A stretch of DNA of 64,000 bases from CALCMJ01 sp964475415 (lineage in GTDB: Bacteria; Bacteroidota; Bacteroidia; Chitinophagales; Saprospiraceae), in assembly GCA_964475415.1 (NCBI GenBank), contig CAYYWZ010000003.1, positions 59,224 through 123,223 on the forward strand. Reading direction: 5' to 3'. A model generated the notes under the pieces. That model did not search any database, was not told the DNA's origin, and saw only the letters and a program-made list of their open reading frames with translations. Shown here in pieces: positions 1-9,215 of the stretch. The first letter of the stretch is position 1, and each line of letters starts with the position of its first letter. The position numbers and the translations under genes were made by a program.

Positions 1-1
1 T

Positions 2-394
2 AAATTTTTTGACACCAAGATAAGTTTTGGTCTTATATCAGATGGCTGTATTTGTCATGCCAAGGAGATTCATTATTCTCTTATAGGTATCCGATCTAGA
101 ATAGGTAGGAATACGGTTATAAGAGATAGCATTGTGATGGGTAATGACTATTATCAAACGCTAGATGACATGGAAGATATGCCTCACAATAAGTTACTTG
201 GGATAGGTAATGACTGCCACATAGAGAGGGCCATACTAGACAAGAACGTAAGAATAGGACATAATGTAAGAATTGTAGGGAATACGGACTTAGAGGATAT
301 AGAGACTGAAAATTACTGTATTAAACAAGGCATTGTTATTGTCAAAAAAGGTGCCTTTATAGAAGATGGAACAGTTATAGGGCTGGCAACTTAG
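2..394 (+). CDS. glgC: Glucose-1-phosphate adenylyltransferase, C-terminal part (5' end outside window)
   Basis: The reading frame is open from the left edge to the stop, so only the last ~130 codons are present. The residues are the left-handed beta-helix end of ADP-glucose pyrophosphorylase: an ISDGC turn, then H-Y-S-L-I-G-I-R-S-R-I-G, D-S-I-V-M-G-N-D-Y-Y and G-N-D-C-H-I-E-R-A-I-L-D-K-N, all typical GlgC hexapeptide repeats, ending in a K-K-G-A-F-I-E-D-G-T-V-I strand. The family makes ADP-glucose from ATP and glucose-1-phosphate, the committed step of bacterial glycogen synthesis. This C-terminal domain takes part in oligomerisation and allosteric control. The next gene is an alpha-glucosidase on the same strand 121 bases away, which fits alpha-glucan storage and turnover. 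Confidence 0.93.
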   Translation, partial: KFFDTKISFGLISDGCICHAKEIHYSLIGIRSRIGRNTVIRDSIVMGNDYYQTLDDMEDMPHNKLLGIGNDCHIERAILDKNVRIGHNVRIVGNTDLEDIETENYCIKQGIVIVKKGAFIEDGTVIGLAT

Positions 395-515
395 TGATAA
401 ATTTTTTATTTCATGTGGTTTAAATTTGGAGGATTTTTATGCTACCATGGATTTAGTGTAATTTTTACCCAAAGAATGTTAATTTCACTATTTCATTGAA
501 TTAAGAAATGGAATT

Positions 516-2888
516 ATGCAGGAAAACACAGGTGTTTTAGAATTTTATCCAGGGAAATTGCAGGAAGCACTTCTCGAAGGAGATGTTTGTACAATAATAT
601 CAGACAATGATACTATTCTCAAGATCTATTGTATTTCAGATGATATATTAAGATTCCGATACGCAACTGATGGGTATTTCGAAGATGACTTTTCTTATGC
701 CATAAGTGAAAAGTATAATCATAAAGTTGGTGATGTTGTACTCAAGGAAACAACAGACAGTATAGAATTACATACAGAAACATTAGTATGTAGAGTTAGT
801 AAATCTAATCTTGCAATAGATATTTCTGATCAGAATGGCAATCTCATTTTAGAAGACGAAAAAGGTTTTCACTGGGAACGCAATCAAGAACATGGTGGTA
901 ACATCGTGCAAATGACTAAAAAAATTCAGACCAAAGAAATGTTTTATGGTCTAGGGGATAAACCCACAGACCTAAATATCAAAGGCAAAAGATTCGAAAA
1001 CTGGGGAACGGATAATTACGGCTACGAAAAAAATGCTGACCCACTGTATAAGAGTATTCCTTTCTACTATGGATTGCACAATGGAATAGGTTATGGTGTA
1101 TTTTTTGACAATACCTTTAGAGCTTATTTTGATTTCGGTAGTGAGAGAAATACGGCGACAAGTTTTTGGGCACACGGTGGAGAAATGAATTATTATTTTA
1201 TTGCAGGTCCGCAGCTTATGGATGTATGTGAGCGCTACACCTTATTGACAGGAACACCTGAGATGCCTCCATTATGGGCTTTGGGTTTCCAGCAATGTAA
1301 GTGGAGTTATTACCCAGAATCTAATGTCAAAGAAGTTACAAGTAAGATGCGGGAATTAGAAATCCCTTGTGATGCCATATATCTGGATATAGATTACATG
1401 GATGGCTTCAGATGCTTTACCTGGGACAAAGAAAAATTTCCCGATCCTAAGAGAATGGTCAAAGAGCTTGCTGATGATGGATTCAAAACCATGGTCATTA
1501 TAGATCCAGGAATAAAAATAGATAAAGAATATAGTGTCTTTACGGAGGGACTAGAGAAAGGCTATTTTTGTAAAAGGCCTGACGGTCCTTATGTCAATGG
1601 GAAGGTGTGGCCAGGAGAATGTTATTTTCCAGATTTTACCAGACCTGAGGTTAGAACGTGGTGGGCGAGTTTATACGAAGAATTAATACAAGAGATTGGT
1701 GTTGCTGGAGTATGGAATGATATGAATGAGCCAGCTTTATTTGAGGTTGAATCTAAGACTTTTCCAGAAGATGTATTACATGACTATGATGGTCATCTTT
1801 GTAGCCATAGAAAAGCACACAACATATATGGAATGCAGATGGCGAGAGCAACTGCAGATGGGGTGAAGCAATTCTCAGGTGGAAAGCGATCTCTTATTAT
1901 TACGCGATCGGGATATTCAGGATTACAACGATATTCTTCAGTATGGACAGGGGACAATATTGCCTCTTATGAGCACCTGTGGATTGCTGATGTGCAAGTA
2001 CAACGCTTAGCCATTTCTGGTATTTCTTTTGCAGGATCAGATATAGGGGGTTTCATAAGCCAACCGACAGGTGAGTTATTTACGAGATGGATACAGATGG
2101 CTATTTTTCATCCTTTCTGTAGAGTGCATTCATCTGGAGACCATGGAGATCAGGAGCCTTGGTCGTTTGGAGAGAAGTATACTGATCTCTTCAGAGAAGC
2201 AGTAGAACTAAGATATAAGTTGCTTCCATATATCTATACTAGCTTCTATCATTACCATAAGTACGGTAGACCTATGATAAGACCTATTGTTTTTCATGAC
2301 CAAGAAGATACACAGAACCATAATAGAGATCATGAGTTTTTATGTGGTCCAGACATGCTTGTGGTTCCGGTGCTTAGCGAATCAGCAGTCAGTAGAAATG
2401 TATATCTCCCTAAGGGAGATTGGTATAGTTTCTGGGATGGTACTTTGTATCCTGGAAAAACAGAAATAGTGCATAAATTCAATATACATAATTTTCCATT
2501 TTTTGTAAAAGCTGGAGCAGTAATACCGCTATATCCTGTTATGCAATATACTGGAGAAAAAGAAATAGAAGTTGTAGATCTGAAAGTATTCTATACAGTA
2601 GAAAAGTACGCTAGTGAGTGGTACGAAGATGAGCATGACGGATATGCTTATGAAAACAAACACTATAGGAAAGCTAAGTTTACTGTAGAGGGATCCCCTA
2701 CAGAGTTTAAGATAGAACAGACGATCAAAGGAAAATATGACGCGCCGTTTCACTCCTACAAATTAGACCTAGTAGGTCTTCCCTTTATACCTTCTGTCAT
2801 AGAAATAGATGGAGAATCTATGGCTTATAATAAAGAGGGCAACGTTATAAAAGCAGGCTTTAAAAGTTGTGTTCTAAAATTAGCCTAG
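516..2888 (+). CDS. Glycoside hydrolase family 31 alpha-glucosidase
   Basis: A 790-residue protein with the full GH31 layout: an N-terminal mutarotase-like beta domain, a TIM barrel, and C-terminal beta domains. The catalytic nucleophile motif W-N-D-M-N-E-P is visible with Asp at about residue 402. The acid/base region W-T-G-D-N has its Asp near residue 480. Family members release glucose from the non-reducing ends of alpha-glucans; alpha-1,4 specificity is likely but not proven, since GH31 also holds xylosidases. No signal peptide is seen, so it is probably cytoplasmic and acts on maltodextrin or glycogen fragments, which fits the adjacent glgC. The start at 516 has an A/G-rich leader and lies close to where GH31 homology begins. 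Confidence 0.93.
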   Translation: MQENTGVLEFYPGKLQEALLEGDVCTIISDNDTILKIYCISDDILRFRYATDGYFEDDFSYAISEKYNHKVGDVVLKETTDSIELHTETLVCRVSKSNLAIDISDQNGNLILEDEKGFHWERNQEHGGNIVQMTKKIQTKEMFYGLGDKPTDLNIKGKRFENWGTDNYGYEKNADPLYKSIPFYYGLHNGIGYGVFFDNTFRAYFDFGSERNTATSFWAHGGEMNYYFIAGPQLMDVCERYTLLTGTPEMPPLWALGFQQCKWSYYPESNVKEVTSKMRELEIPCDAIYLDIDYMDGFRCFTWDKEKFPDPKRMVKELADDGFKTMVIIDPGIKIDKEYSVFTEGLEKGYFCKRPDGPYVNGKVWPGECYFPDFTRPEVRTWWASLYEELIQEIGVAGVWNDMNEPALFEVESKTFPEDVLHDYDGHLCSHRKAHNIYGMQMARATADGVKQFSGGKRSLIITRSGYSGLQRYSSVWTGDNIASYEHLWIADVQVQRLAISGISFAGSDIGGFISQPTGELFTRWIQMAIFHPFCRVHSSGDHGDQEPWSFGEKYTDLFREAVELRYKLLPYIYTSFYHYHKYGRPMIRPIVFHDQEDTQNHNRDHEFLCGPDMLVVPVLSESAVSRNVYLPKGDWYSFWDGTLYPGKTEIVHKFNIHNFPFFVKAGAVIPLYPVMQYTGEKEIEVVDLKVFYTVEKYASEWYEDEHDGYAYENKHYRKAKFTVEGSPTEFKIEQTIKGKYDAPFHSYKLDLVGLPFIPSVIEIDGESMAYNKEGNVIKAGFKSCVLKLA

Positions 2889-2916
2889 ATCTAACAAGTA
2901 CTCGATATGCTACAAA

Positions 2917-2953
2917 AAAAACGACTGCGTAAATCTATACTCAGTCGTTTTTT
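2917..2953. terminator. Bidirectional intrinsic terminator
   Basis: The arms A-A-A-A-C-G-A-C-T-G and C-A-G-T-C-G-T-T-T-T pair perfectly around a 14-base loop and are flanked by an A run on the left and a T run on the right. The hairpin sits between two convergent genes, the alpha-glucosidase and the TPR membrane protein, and can serve both. Confidence 0.85.
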
Positions 2954-2971
2954 ATTTTCAGTAGTTCCTTG

Positions 2972-3586
2972 TTATCTCATCTTAGGACGTCTGCGTTTGC
3001 TAGATCTTCCTTGCATCATCTGCATGCCTTGTTTACCCATAGATCTTGCAACCTTAGATTGACCAGAATTTTGCAGTGCTTTTTCGAACAAATCTATTTG
3101 TTCCTTAAGTTGTGGTTCTGTGATTTTAAGTTTCTTCAGTTCTCTGTATTGATTCTTAGCGGCAGTCCACTTATTTTTTGATCCATTTATATTAGCAAGC
3201 TGAAGTAAGATCATTGCTTTCTCATTATCACTTGGTAATTTTAGTTTAAGAGCTTCTTCAAATAGCGCTTCAGCACCATTATGATCTTTTTTGTTCATCA
3301 GAATAGAACCTTTCAAGATGTAGTAGAAAGCTCTATTCGTAACATATAGGTATTCTGGCTTCCATGTAAGGCCCAGTCTTTTTTCTGCACCATCGAAATC
3401 TTGCTTCTGTACCATCTGTGCAGCTGACTGGATTGTACCTAACATGATATAACTTACTAGTAGTCCTATCCCTACTAATATAAATGGAAAGGCGTACCAG
3501 AAACCAAATGCAAATGCTAATCCTATACCTCCTAATAATAGTAAGGCAATCAGAGCAAACTTTAAGTATATATTTATAGTAAACAT
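2972..3586 (-). CDS. Small membrane-anchored TPR-like protein of unknown function
   Basis: A 204-residue protein. Residues ~8-50 form two closely spaced hydrophobic helices (A-L-I-A-L-L-L-L-G-G-I-G-L-A-F-A-F-G-F-W then F-I-L-V-G-I-G-L-L-V). After them come helical repeats with tetratricopeptide character: Y-Y-I-L-K-G-S-I-L-M-N-K-K-D-H-N-G-A-E-A-L-F-E-E-A-L is one clear TPR-like unit and A-K-N-Q-Y-R-E-L another. The tail is strongly basic (S-S-K-R-R-R-P-K-M-R). I infer an inner-membrane anchor with a soluble helical scaffold. It lies 53 bases downstream of the acetyltransferase gene and may be co-transcribed with it. No specific function can be assigned. Confidence 0.75.
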   Translation of the reverse strand: MFTINIYLKFALIALLLLGGIGLAFAFGFWYAFPFILVGIGLLVSYIMLGTIQSAAQMVQKQDFDGAEKRLGLTWKPEYLYVTNRAFYYILKGSILMNKKDHNGAEALFEEALKLKLPSDNEKAMILLQLANINGSKNKWTAAKNQYRELKKLKITEPQLKEQIDLFEKALQNSGQSKVARSMGKQGMQMMQGRSSKRRRPKMR

Positions 3587-3639
3587 CTATTCTTATTTTG
3601 TTAGGCAAATATAAGGATGTTATTAGTATAATATGGCAT

Positions 3640-4203
3640 CTATTTTTTTGAATCTGATATATAGTCTTTTCTTTGGATACGATATAGACAGCATTTTTTT
3701 AGATCTGGATAATCTATTAGCTTAGGATGTTCGAAGTTATCTTGCTTTATCATACCTATCTTTTGCATCACTTTTTCAGATTTTACATTTTGTTCGGAAG
3801 CTAAGGAATATATTTCTGGTAGGCCTATCGAGTTGAATGCATAATCTAAACTAGCTATAGCACCTTCGGTAGCATAGCCATTACCCCATGCAGACTTATG
3901 TAATCGCCAACCTATATCTGTAAACGGTGCAAAAGGGACATTGTAATCCTGATATGCAATTCCTATAAATCCTATAAACTTCCCATCTACTAAGGTGTCA
4001 GTAGCAAAATAGCAATACTTTTTTTCGGCAAACATTTTCTGCATTCTCTCGATAAATTCCATGCTCTGTATTCTATCAGGCATATATGGAAAAAACTCCA
4101 TCACCTCCTTGTTTTGATTAATAGCAGCCATGGAGTCTAGATCTGACAAGGACCAAGCTCTCATACCTAATCTAGAAGATGTAAATAAATATTGTTTGGT
4201 CAT
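3640..4203 (-). CDS. GNAT family N-acetyltransferase (RimJ/RimL-like)
   Basis: A 187-residue single-domain acetyltransferase of the RimJ/RimL/PF13302 kind. The N-terminal S-S-R-L-G-M-R-A-W strand is followed by F-I-G-F-I-G-I, an I-G-W-R-L-H-K-S-A-W-G-N-G-Y-A-T-E-G-A strand-loop-helix that binds acetyl-CoA (motif A), and N-V-K-S-E-K-V-M-Q-K-I-G-M, the typical motif B end. Family members transfer acetyl groups to protein N-termini, antibiotics or small amines; the substrate here cannot be predicted. It is divergent from the lipoprotein gene that begins at 4366, with 162 bases between. Confidence 0.85.
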   Translation of the reverse strand: MTKQYLFTSSRLGMRAWSLSDLDSMAAINQNKEVMEFFPYMPDRIQSMEFIERMQKMFAEKKYCYFATDTLVDGKFIGFIGIAYQDYNVPFAPFTDIGWRLHKSAWGNGYATEGAIASLDYAFNSIGLPEIYSLASEQNVKSEKVMQKIGMIKQDNFEHPKLIDYPDLKKCCLYRIQRKDYISDSKK

Positions 4204-4326
4204 AAGGTTAAAGATAAGTCACTTGTAATTATTAGAAATATAAAACTATTAATTCATAAACAGTCTTCCAATAGACCTTCTAAATAAGCTTAACAAACAA
4301 TAATAACTTATTTGTGTTAAATGGTA

Positions 4327-4334
4327 TACTTTTG
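4327..4334 (+). promoter_or_regulatory. Bacteroidetes-type -7 box before the DUF6503-like gene
   Basis: TACTTTTG fits the TAnnTTTG consensus recognised by the Bacteroidetes primary sigma factor and lies 31 bases before the ATG at 4366. I did not find a good -33 TTTG at the usual spacing, so this is a partial match. Confidence 0.45.
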
Positions 4335-4365
4335 CAAACACATCAAAATTTCTAAAACATAATAT

Positions 4366-5139
4366 ATGAAACACTCTATTTTTATTCTGACCCTTATTAC
4401 ATTAATAGCTTGCCAGCAACCATCAAAGGAACATGTATTAACAGAATCAGCTCCTAAGATAGAATATCCTGAGGCAGTAAGTAAAGTTTTTGAAGCACAT
4501 GGGGGAATAGATACTTGGAATAAAATGCATGGGCTGTCATATGAAATTGTAAAAGAAGATCAAAATGAAAAACAACTTATAGATCTGAAAGATAGAAGAG
4601 AACGCATAGATGGAGAGGACTTTATTATGGGTTATGATGGTGAGAATTATTGGGTCGAAGCGGATACTACTTATAAAGGTAATCCTGTATTTTATAAAAA
4701 TTTAATTTTCTATTTCTATGCTATGCCTTTTGTTGTAGCAGATCCAGGAATCAAATATACTACAGTAGATCCATTAGTTATAGGGGATACGAGTTATCCT
4801 GGATTCAGAGTTTCCTATGATGATGGAGTAGGGATAAGTTCTGAAGATGAATATTACATTCACTATAATCCAGAGACCTATCAGATGACATGGCTAGCTT
4901 ATACAGTTACCTACTTCAGTAAAGAGAAATCCAAAAAACTTAGTTGGATACATTATGATGATTGGCAAAATATTGATGGCGTGATATTGCCAAAGTCTAT
5001 GGGCTGGTATAATTCAGAAGAAAATCTCCCAACGGAAGAAAAGAGGAGAAGATCATTTACAAATGTAAAATTGATGAAATCTGCATTAGCAGAAAATGCT
5101 TTTACTAAAACGGCAGGAGCAAAAGTTGTAGAAGAATAG
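4366..5139 (+). CDS. Lipoprotein, DUF6503-like
   Basis: A 257-residue protein beginning with a lipoprotein signal peptide: M-K-H-S, a short hydrophobic stretch, and the lipobox L-I-A-C with Cys at residue 16. The mature part starts with V-F-E-A-H-G-G-I-D-T-W-N-K-M and L-S-Y-E-I, a pattern I associate with the Bacteroidetes DUF6503 family. That family folds into a half-barrel somewhat like the lipoprotein carriers LolA and LolB. Later segments (Y-D-G-E-N-Y-W-V, D-W-Q-N-I-D-G-V-I-L-P) alternate beta strands. It is probably tethered to the periplasmic face of a membrane. The family name is recalled from pattern rather than searched, and no biochemical role is known to me. Confidence 0.75.
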   Translation: MKHSIFILTLITLIACQQPSKEHVLTESAPKIEYPEAVSKVFEAHGGIDTWNKMHGLSYEIVKEDQNEKQLIDLKDRRERIDGEDFIMGYDGENYWVEADTTYKGNPVFYKNLIFYFYAMPFVVADPGIKYTTVDPLVIGDTSYPGFRVSYDDGVGISSEDEYYIHYNPETYQMTWLAYTVTYFSKEKSKKLSWIHYDDWQNIDGVILPKSMGWYNSEENLPTEEKRRRSFTNVKLMKSALAENAFTKTAGAKVVEE

Positions 5140-5243
5140 AAAGCAAACCTATTTCTTTTACGTAAAATTTATAAGTAGTACTAATTGGAATTTTTAAATA
5201 TCTTTAGTTTACAAGGTCAAAAAATATCAAGTAAGCCAATATT

Positions 5244-6350
5244 ATGAAAATTCTCATAGCTTCTGATAAATACAAAGAATCCTGCTATGCATCTGAAGTA
5301 GGTCTAGCAATTGCTAAAGGTATACAATCAGCTGATGCCACTATAATGACTACTGTGCACCCTATGGCGGATGGCGGAGACGGATCACTTGGTATTTTAG
5401 AAAAACATTTAGAGTTAAAAAAAATAGATTTGGTATCGGAAGATCCCCTTGGAAGATCTATCAGAGCCTATTATTTATCTGATGGTGATACTGCATATAT
5501 AGAACTTGCAGTAGCCTCTGGTATGGAATTGTTAGACACTACAGAACGAGCTGTCATGAAAGGTAATACTTTCGGTTCTGGTCTTCTTATTAAACATGCT
5601 ATAGAGAAAGGAAATAAGAATGTAAATTTATTTCTAGGGGGAAGCTGCACTAATGATGCGGGCTTAGGTATACTCTGTGCTCTAGGTTATAAGTTTCTAG
5701 ATGGAGATAAAAACGAACTAAGGCCCTGTGGTAAAAATTTGGATGATATCGATTACATAATTTCTCCAGAATATACTGTAGAAATAGATCTTAGAATTCT
5801 CACGGATGTATCTAATACCTTGCATGGTCGACAAGGAGCTGCCTATGTATATGGACCGCAGAAAAAAGCATCTTCTGCTGAGGTGGAACTACTGGACAAA
5901 GGTCTCCAACATATTGCTGTGACGATAGAACGTACAACTGGGAAAAAGGTGAGTGATCTTTCTGGCACTGGTGCTGCAGGAGGTATTGCTGCTGGATTAG
6001 TAGGTTTTCTTGGAGGAAAGATAGAAAATGGATTTAAGTTTCTCAGTACGATAACAGATTTAGAAAAAACGATCCAAGAACACGATATAGTTATAACTGG
6101 AGAGGGTAGAATAGATCGGCAGTCTTATTATGGTAAGGTAGTGGGAGGAATTGTACAATTATGTGCAAAACATAACAAGAAAGTTATTTTAGTTGCTGGA
6201 GAGATACAGAAGAAAAGTCAGGCGTCCTTTCAGACTATAATATTGGACACTTTCGATATCATAGAAATAGCAAAAGATAAAGATGATGCAATGAAGGATA
6301 CGGAGCACTACTTGGAAGAGATAGGTAAAAATATAGTTGCTTGCATTTAG
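5244..6350 (+). CDS. glxK: Glycerate 2-kinase (GK-I type)
   Basis: A 368-residue protein matching the bacterial glycerate kinase family from end to end: N-terminal M-K-I-L-I-A-S-D-K-Y-K-E-S, the P-M-A-D-G-G-D-G-S phosphate-binding segment at ~41-49, the L-G-G-S-C-T-N-D-A-G-L-G loop near 130, and I-T-G-E-G-R-I-D-R-Q near 285. The enzyme phosphorylates D-glycerate with ATP to give 2-phosphoglycerate and feeds glyoxylate, tartronate or serine carbon into glycolysis. It has its own intergenic leader and is followed by an aldehyde dehydrogenase pseudogene, so a former two-gene catabolic unit is possible but unproven. Confidence 0.92.
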   Translation: MKILIASDKYKESCYASEVGLAIAKGIQSADATIMTTVHPMADGGDGSLGILEKHLELKKIDLVSEDPLGRSIRAYYLSDGDTAYIELAVASGMELLDTTERAVMKGNTFGSGLLIKHAIEKGNKNVNLFLGGSCTNDAGLGILCALGYKFLDGDKNELRPCGKNLDDIDYIISPEYTVEIDLRILTDVSNTLHGRQGAAYVYGPQKKASSAEVELLDKGLQHIAVTIERTTGKKVSDLSGTGAAGGIAAGLVGFLGGKIENGFKFLSTITDLEKTIQEHDIVITGEGRIDRQSYYGKVVGGIVQLCAKHNKKVILVAGEIQKKSQASFQTIILDTFDIIEIAKDKDDAMKDTEHYLEEIGKNIVACI

Positions 6351-6508
6351 TCATTGATAGAAAAGGTTAAGATGTTTTTTATTTGTAAATATGAATTGTG
6401 TTTTTATAGAGAGGATGCTTACCTTCTATCTAACTGATAAGAGAAGATTTTGAGACTAGACATAAAAGATACGAAACGACTTATTCAATAGTTTAAAAAC
6501 TTAATGCC

Positions 6509-7157
6509 ATGAATGATCAAACTGATTTTACAACGATAAATCCTTTTACAAATCAGAAACTGAAAACTTACCAATACCATGCTGTAGATCAAGTGAATGA
6601 GATAATACATCTAGCTCATAATAGTTGGTTGTCCTTTAAAGAAAGCAGCTACTACAGTAGAGCAGAGAAGCTACGAAAGGCAGCAACAATATTGGAAGAA
6701 AATAAAGAGAAATACGCGGAGATGATGTCCTTAGAAATGGGGAAAGTTTAAAATTCTGCGATAGGAGAGGTAGAGAAGTGCGCTTGGGTATGTAGATTTT
6801 CTTGCTCTTCTATCCACCAACTATATTAGTCGATGTTGCTCCCGGAATGCAAGCTTATGACGAATAAATTTTTGGTCCTGTTGCTTCCATTATTAGAGTT
6901 GATAATGAGGAAGAAGCTATACGGGTAGCTAATGATACTAAGTTTGGATTAGGTGCCAGTGTATTTTCTAAGGATGTCAAGAGGACAGAACTTATAGCTA
7001 GAGATAAGTTAGAAGCAGGATGTTGTTTTGTGAATCAGTTTGTAAATCTGATCCTAGATTACCTTTTGGCGGTATCAAATCAAGTGGATATGGAAGAGAA
7101 CTTAGCTATCATGGGATAAGGGCATTTACAAATACGAAAACAGTATATATAAGATAG
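6509..7157 (+). pseudogene. Aldehyde dehydrogenase (succinate-semialdehyde dehydrogenase type), internally deleted and frameshifted
   Basis: The first 80 codons read as the N-terminus of an ALDH (I-N-P-F-T, L-E-M-G-K) and stop at TAA 6749-6751. ALDH homology continues in the same frame past that stop (G-E-V-E-K-C-A-W-V-C) to about 6799. It then jumps to a C-terminal segment in another frame, F-Y-P-P-T-I-L-V-D-V from ~6808. By comparison with ~480-residue family members, roughly 270 codons holding the NAD site and the catalytic Glu and Cys are missing. A second nonsense codon lies at 6865-6867, where the family has E-E-I-F-G-P. A one-base frameshift near 7045-7053 separates F-V-N-Q-F from P-F-G-G-I-K-S-S-G-Y-G-R-E. 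The gene cannot make an active enzyme. Confidence 0.92.
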
Positions 7158-7213
7158 CAAGAAGTCATATGAGTAAAATGACAAAGGATAGAAAAGTGAA
7201 TTCTTTATCCAGC

Positions 7214-8164
7214 TTACTCATCGATAATTCTATCTAATATTTCTTTGTATGAATCCACGATTTTAAAATTACTAAAGTTTTCTTCTGATATTTTTCTTTC
7301 TATTTTTTGCTCATTTTTTTTGTTCTTAGCTTTTATAATAATGACTTCATCTACTTGATTTTTATATTGTTGATTTATAGCACTGTAGATATCAAAATCT
7401 TTTTCGGCAGAATCGCCGATTAATGTGAATTGCGTGTCGGGAAACAACTGAAGAACTTTTTCTATAAGAAGAAATTTGTTTTGCAATCGAAGAGCCTTTT
7501 TCTTTCTCAGCATATGTAATCCAAAATCTCTAAGTAGTAACTCTCCTTCAGGAAAGTTATTATAGTAGAGGAATGTAGAGAGGTATGCATGTAAATTCCA
7601 TGGACTATTAGAGATGTAAATGATAGGACCATTACCTTCCCTATGGGCAAGTTGAATTCTATAGTATTCTGCTGCATGTTCTATAGGTTTTCTCCTGAAT
7701 GGATTTAGAAAAAGCGTATTGAGAATTACTTTTATTTTAAAAAATGATTTTACACCCGTGACAAGCACCGTATCATCAATATCAGAGATAATTCCCTTGG
7801 GCATATGATGTTTGTAATAGGTGAAAACTGACTTGCTCGTCTTTCCTTCTGCTCCATTGCTTAGACTGTATTTTATTTTTAAGTCATTTATGTTGTCATG
7901 CTCGAGGGCTTGGTCTAAGGTGAAATAACCTTCATTGTCCGTTCTAGTAAGGTAAGTCTCGAAACTTGTTGTCACGATAAGATCAGTGTAAGCTATCTCT
8001 CTACTAAGTGCTCTTCTAAAACTGTGGAAAAGCGAAGAAATATATCCTGTGAATACTTTGCTTACTGGAGGAGAATAACTTAGTAGACGACCTTTAACAT
8101 ATATGCGTTTTGCAGTAAGGACTGAAGTATAAATTTCGAAATATAATTTGTTATTTGATGGCAC
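7214..8164 (-). CDS. App1-family (DUF2183) phosphatidate phosphatase-like protein
   Basis: A 316-residue protein with the HAD-type catalytic motif D-I-D-D-T-V near residues 127-132, in the context G-I-I-S-D-I-D-D-T-V-L-V-T-G that is diagnostic of the DUF2183/App1 domain. Later motifs are Y-I-S-N-S-P-W-N (motif II Ser) and L-I-G-D-S-A-E-K-D-F-D-I-Y (motif IV acidic pair). Yeast App1 dephosphorylates phosphatidate to diacylglycerol; bacterial homologues are presumed lipid phosphatases. The N-terminal ~110 residues form a beta domain. It is the last gene of the leftward envelope-stress run, 45 bases after a MscS channel, which suggests a role in membrane lipid adjustment. Confidence 0.87.
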   Translation of the reverse strand: MPSNNKLYFEIYTSVLTAKRIYVKGRLLSYSPPVSKVFTGYISSLFHSFRRALSREIAYTDLIVTTSFETYLTRTDNEGYFTLDQALEHDNINDLKIKYSLSNGAEGKTSKSVFTYYKHHMPKGIISDIDDTVLVTGVKSFFKIKVILNTLFLNPFRRKPIEHAAEYYRIQLAHREGNGPIIYISNSPWNLHAYLSTFLYYNNFPEGELLLRDFGLHMLRKKKALRLQNKFLLIEKVLQLFPDTQFTLIGDSAEKDFDIYSAINQQYKNQVDEVIIIKAKNKKNEQKIERKISEENFSNFKIVDSYKEILDRIIDE

Positions 8165-8209
8165 TTGATAAAATGAATAAATTTATTTTTTCAATTGATA
8201 GACATTATT

Positions 8210-9094
8210 TTATGCAGGTTTTCTTCCTCCAGGAGTCATCTGTAAAAATTCATTATTATAGTTTTTAAGTTCCAGAATATTTCCAGGCATATTGAATTTT
8301 TCTTTTGTTAGTTTGTCTAGTACAGCTGTGATTACCTGCGATTGTATTTCAGGAGCACTATGTTTCTTATCGAAGGTATTTATCCAGTATTGTACCTCAA
8401 TATTGATCGTACTAGCGCCTAGGTCTTTGATAAGGGTTCTTGGTGCTTTGTTTTTAGTGAGTATACCTGGAATAGTTGGTAATATCTCCATGATATGCCC
8501 TCTACCTTTTTCTATATCCGATCCATAATCCAGACCTATTATAAAGCTTTTTCGGAGGAATCCATCTATGGTGTAATTGTATAATGGATTTTTTATAATT
8601 TGTCCATTTGGGATATATACATCTTTTCCATCAGCAGTTTTGATATGGGTTTCTCTTAAACTCATCTCTACAATAACACCTTCTTCACTAGAGATTTTTA
8701 CGACATCGCCTATCCTAAAAGGTCTACTAAAAGCCATAATTACACCTGCAAGAAAGTTTTCAGCTATATCTTTAAATGCAAACCCAATAACTACTGATGA
8801 TATAGTTGCTGCACCCAGTATACTTCCAGCAATTCCTGACATACCTAAAATATAAAGAAATAAAAGAAAGCCAATAATAAGTATGATCGTTTTTAGAACT
8901 CCTTCAAAGAAATTGATAAGTAATTTGTCTTCAGCTTTATAATTTACAAATACTATAAATTTTCTACTGATAAATCTGGCTATAAATATAAACAGACAGA
9001 CGATTATGATAGCTAAAACTAATCTAGGGATGATTCTTATAAAATCATCATAATAGGTAAAAAATTGAGCTTCTAAATCTGATAGTATTTCCAT
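8210..9094 (-). CDS. MscS-family mechanosensitive ion channel
   Basis: A 294-residue protein with three predicted N-terminal membrane helices (residues ~20-40, 62-85, 88-110). The third is Gly/Ala-rich as in the MscS pore helix (G-I-A-G-S-I-L-G-A-A). It is followed by the conserved cytoplasmic beta domain: F-R-I-G-D-V-V-K-I, then V-Y-I-P-N-G-Q-I-I-K-N-P-L, the equivalent of the MscS P-N motif. These channels open on membrane tension and release solutes in hypo-osmotic shock. It sits between the AI-2E-type permease and the App1-like phosphatase in one leftward run. The C-terminus ends M-T-P-G-G-R-K-P-A, a short basic tail. Confidence 0.93.
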   Translation of the reverse strand: MEILSDLEAQFFTYYDDFIRIIPRLVLAIIIVCLFIFIARFISRKFIVFVNYKAEDKLLINFFEGVLKTIILIIGFLLFLYILGMSGIAGSILGAATISSVVIGFAFKDIAENFLAGVIMAFSRPFRIGDVVKISSEEGVIVEMSLRETHIKTADGKDVYIPNGQIIKNPLYNYTIDGFLRKSFIIGLDYGSDIEKGRGHIMEILPTIPGILTKNKAPRTLIKDLGASTINIEVQYWINTFDKKHSAPEIQSQVITAVLDKLTKEKFNMPGNILELKNYNNEFLQMTPGGRKPA

Positions 9095-9215
9095 GAGGTA
9101 TTATTTAAGTTTGTGCCAAAGATATATGTTTATGCGTAGATTAGGTCATAGGATAATGCTGGAGCAAAACTGATAAAATATTTGAAAACGAATTTGTACT
9201 AAGTTGGGATAAGCA

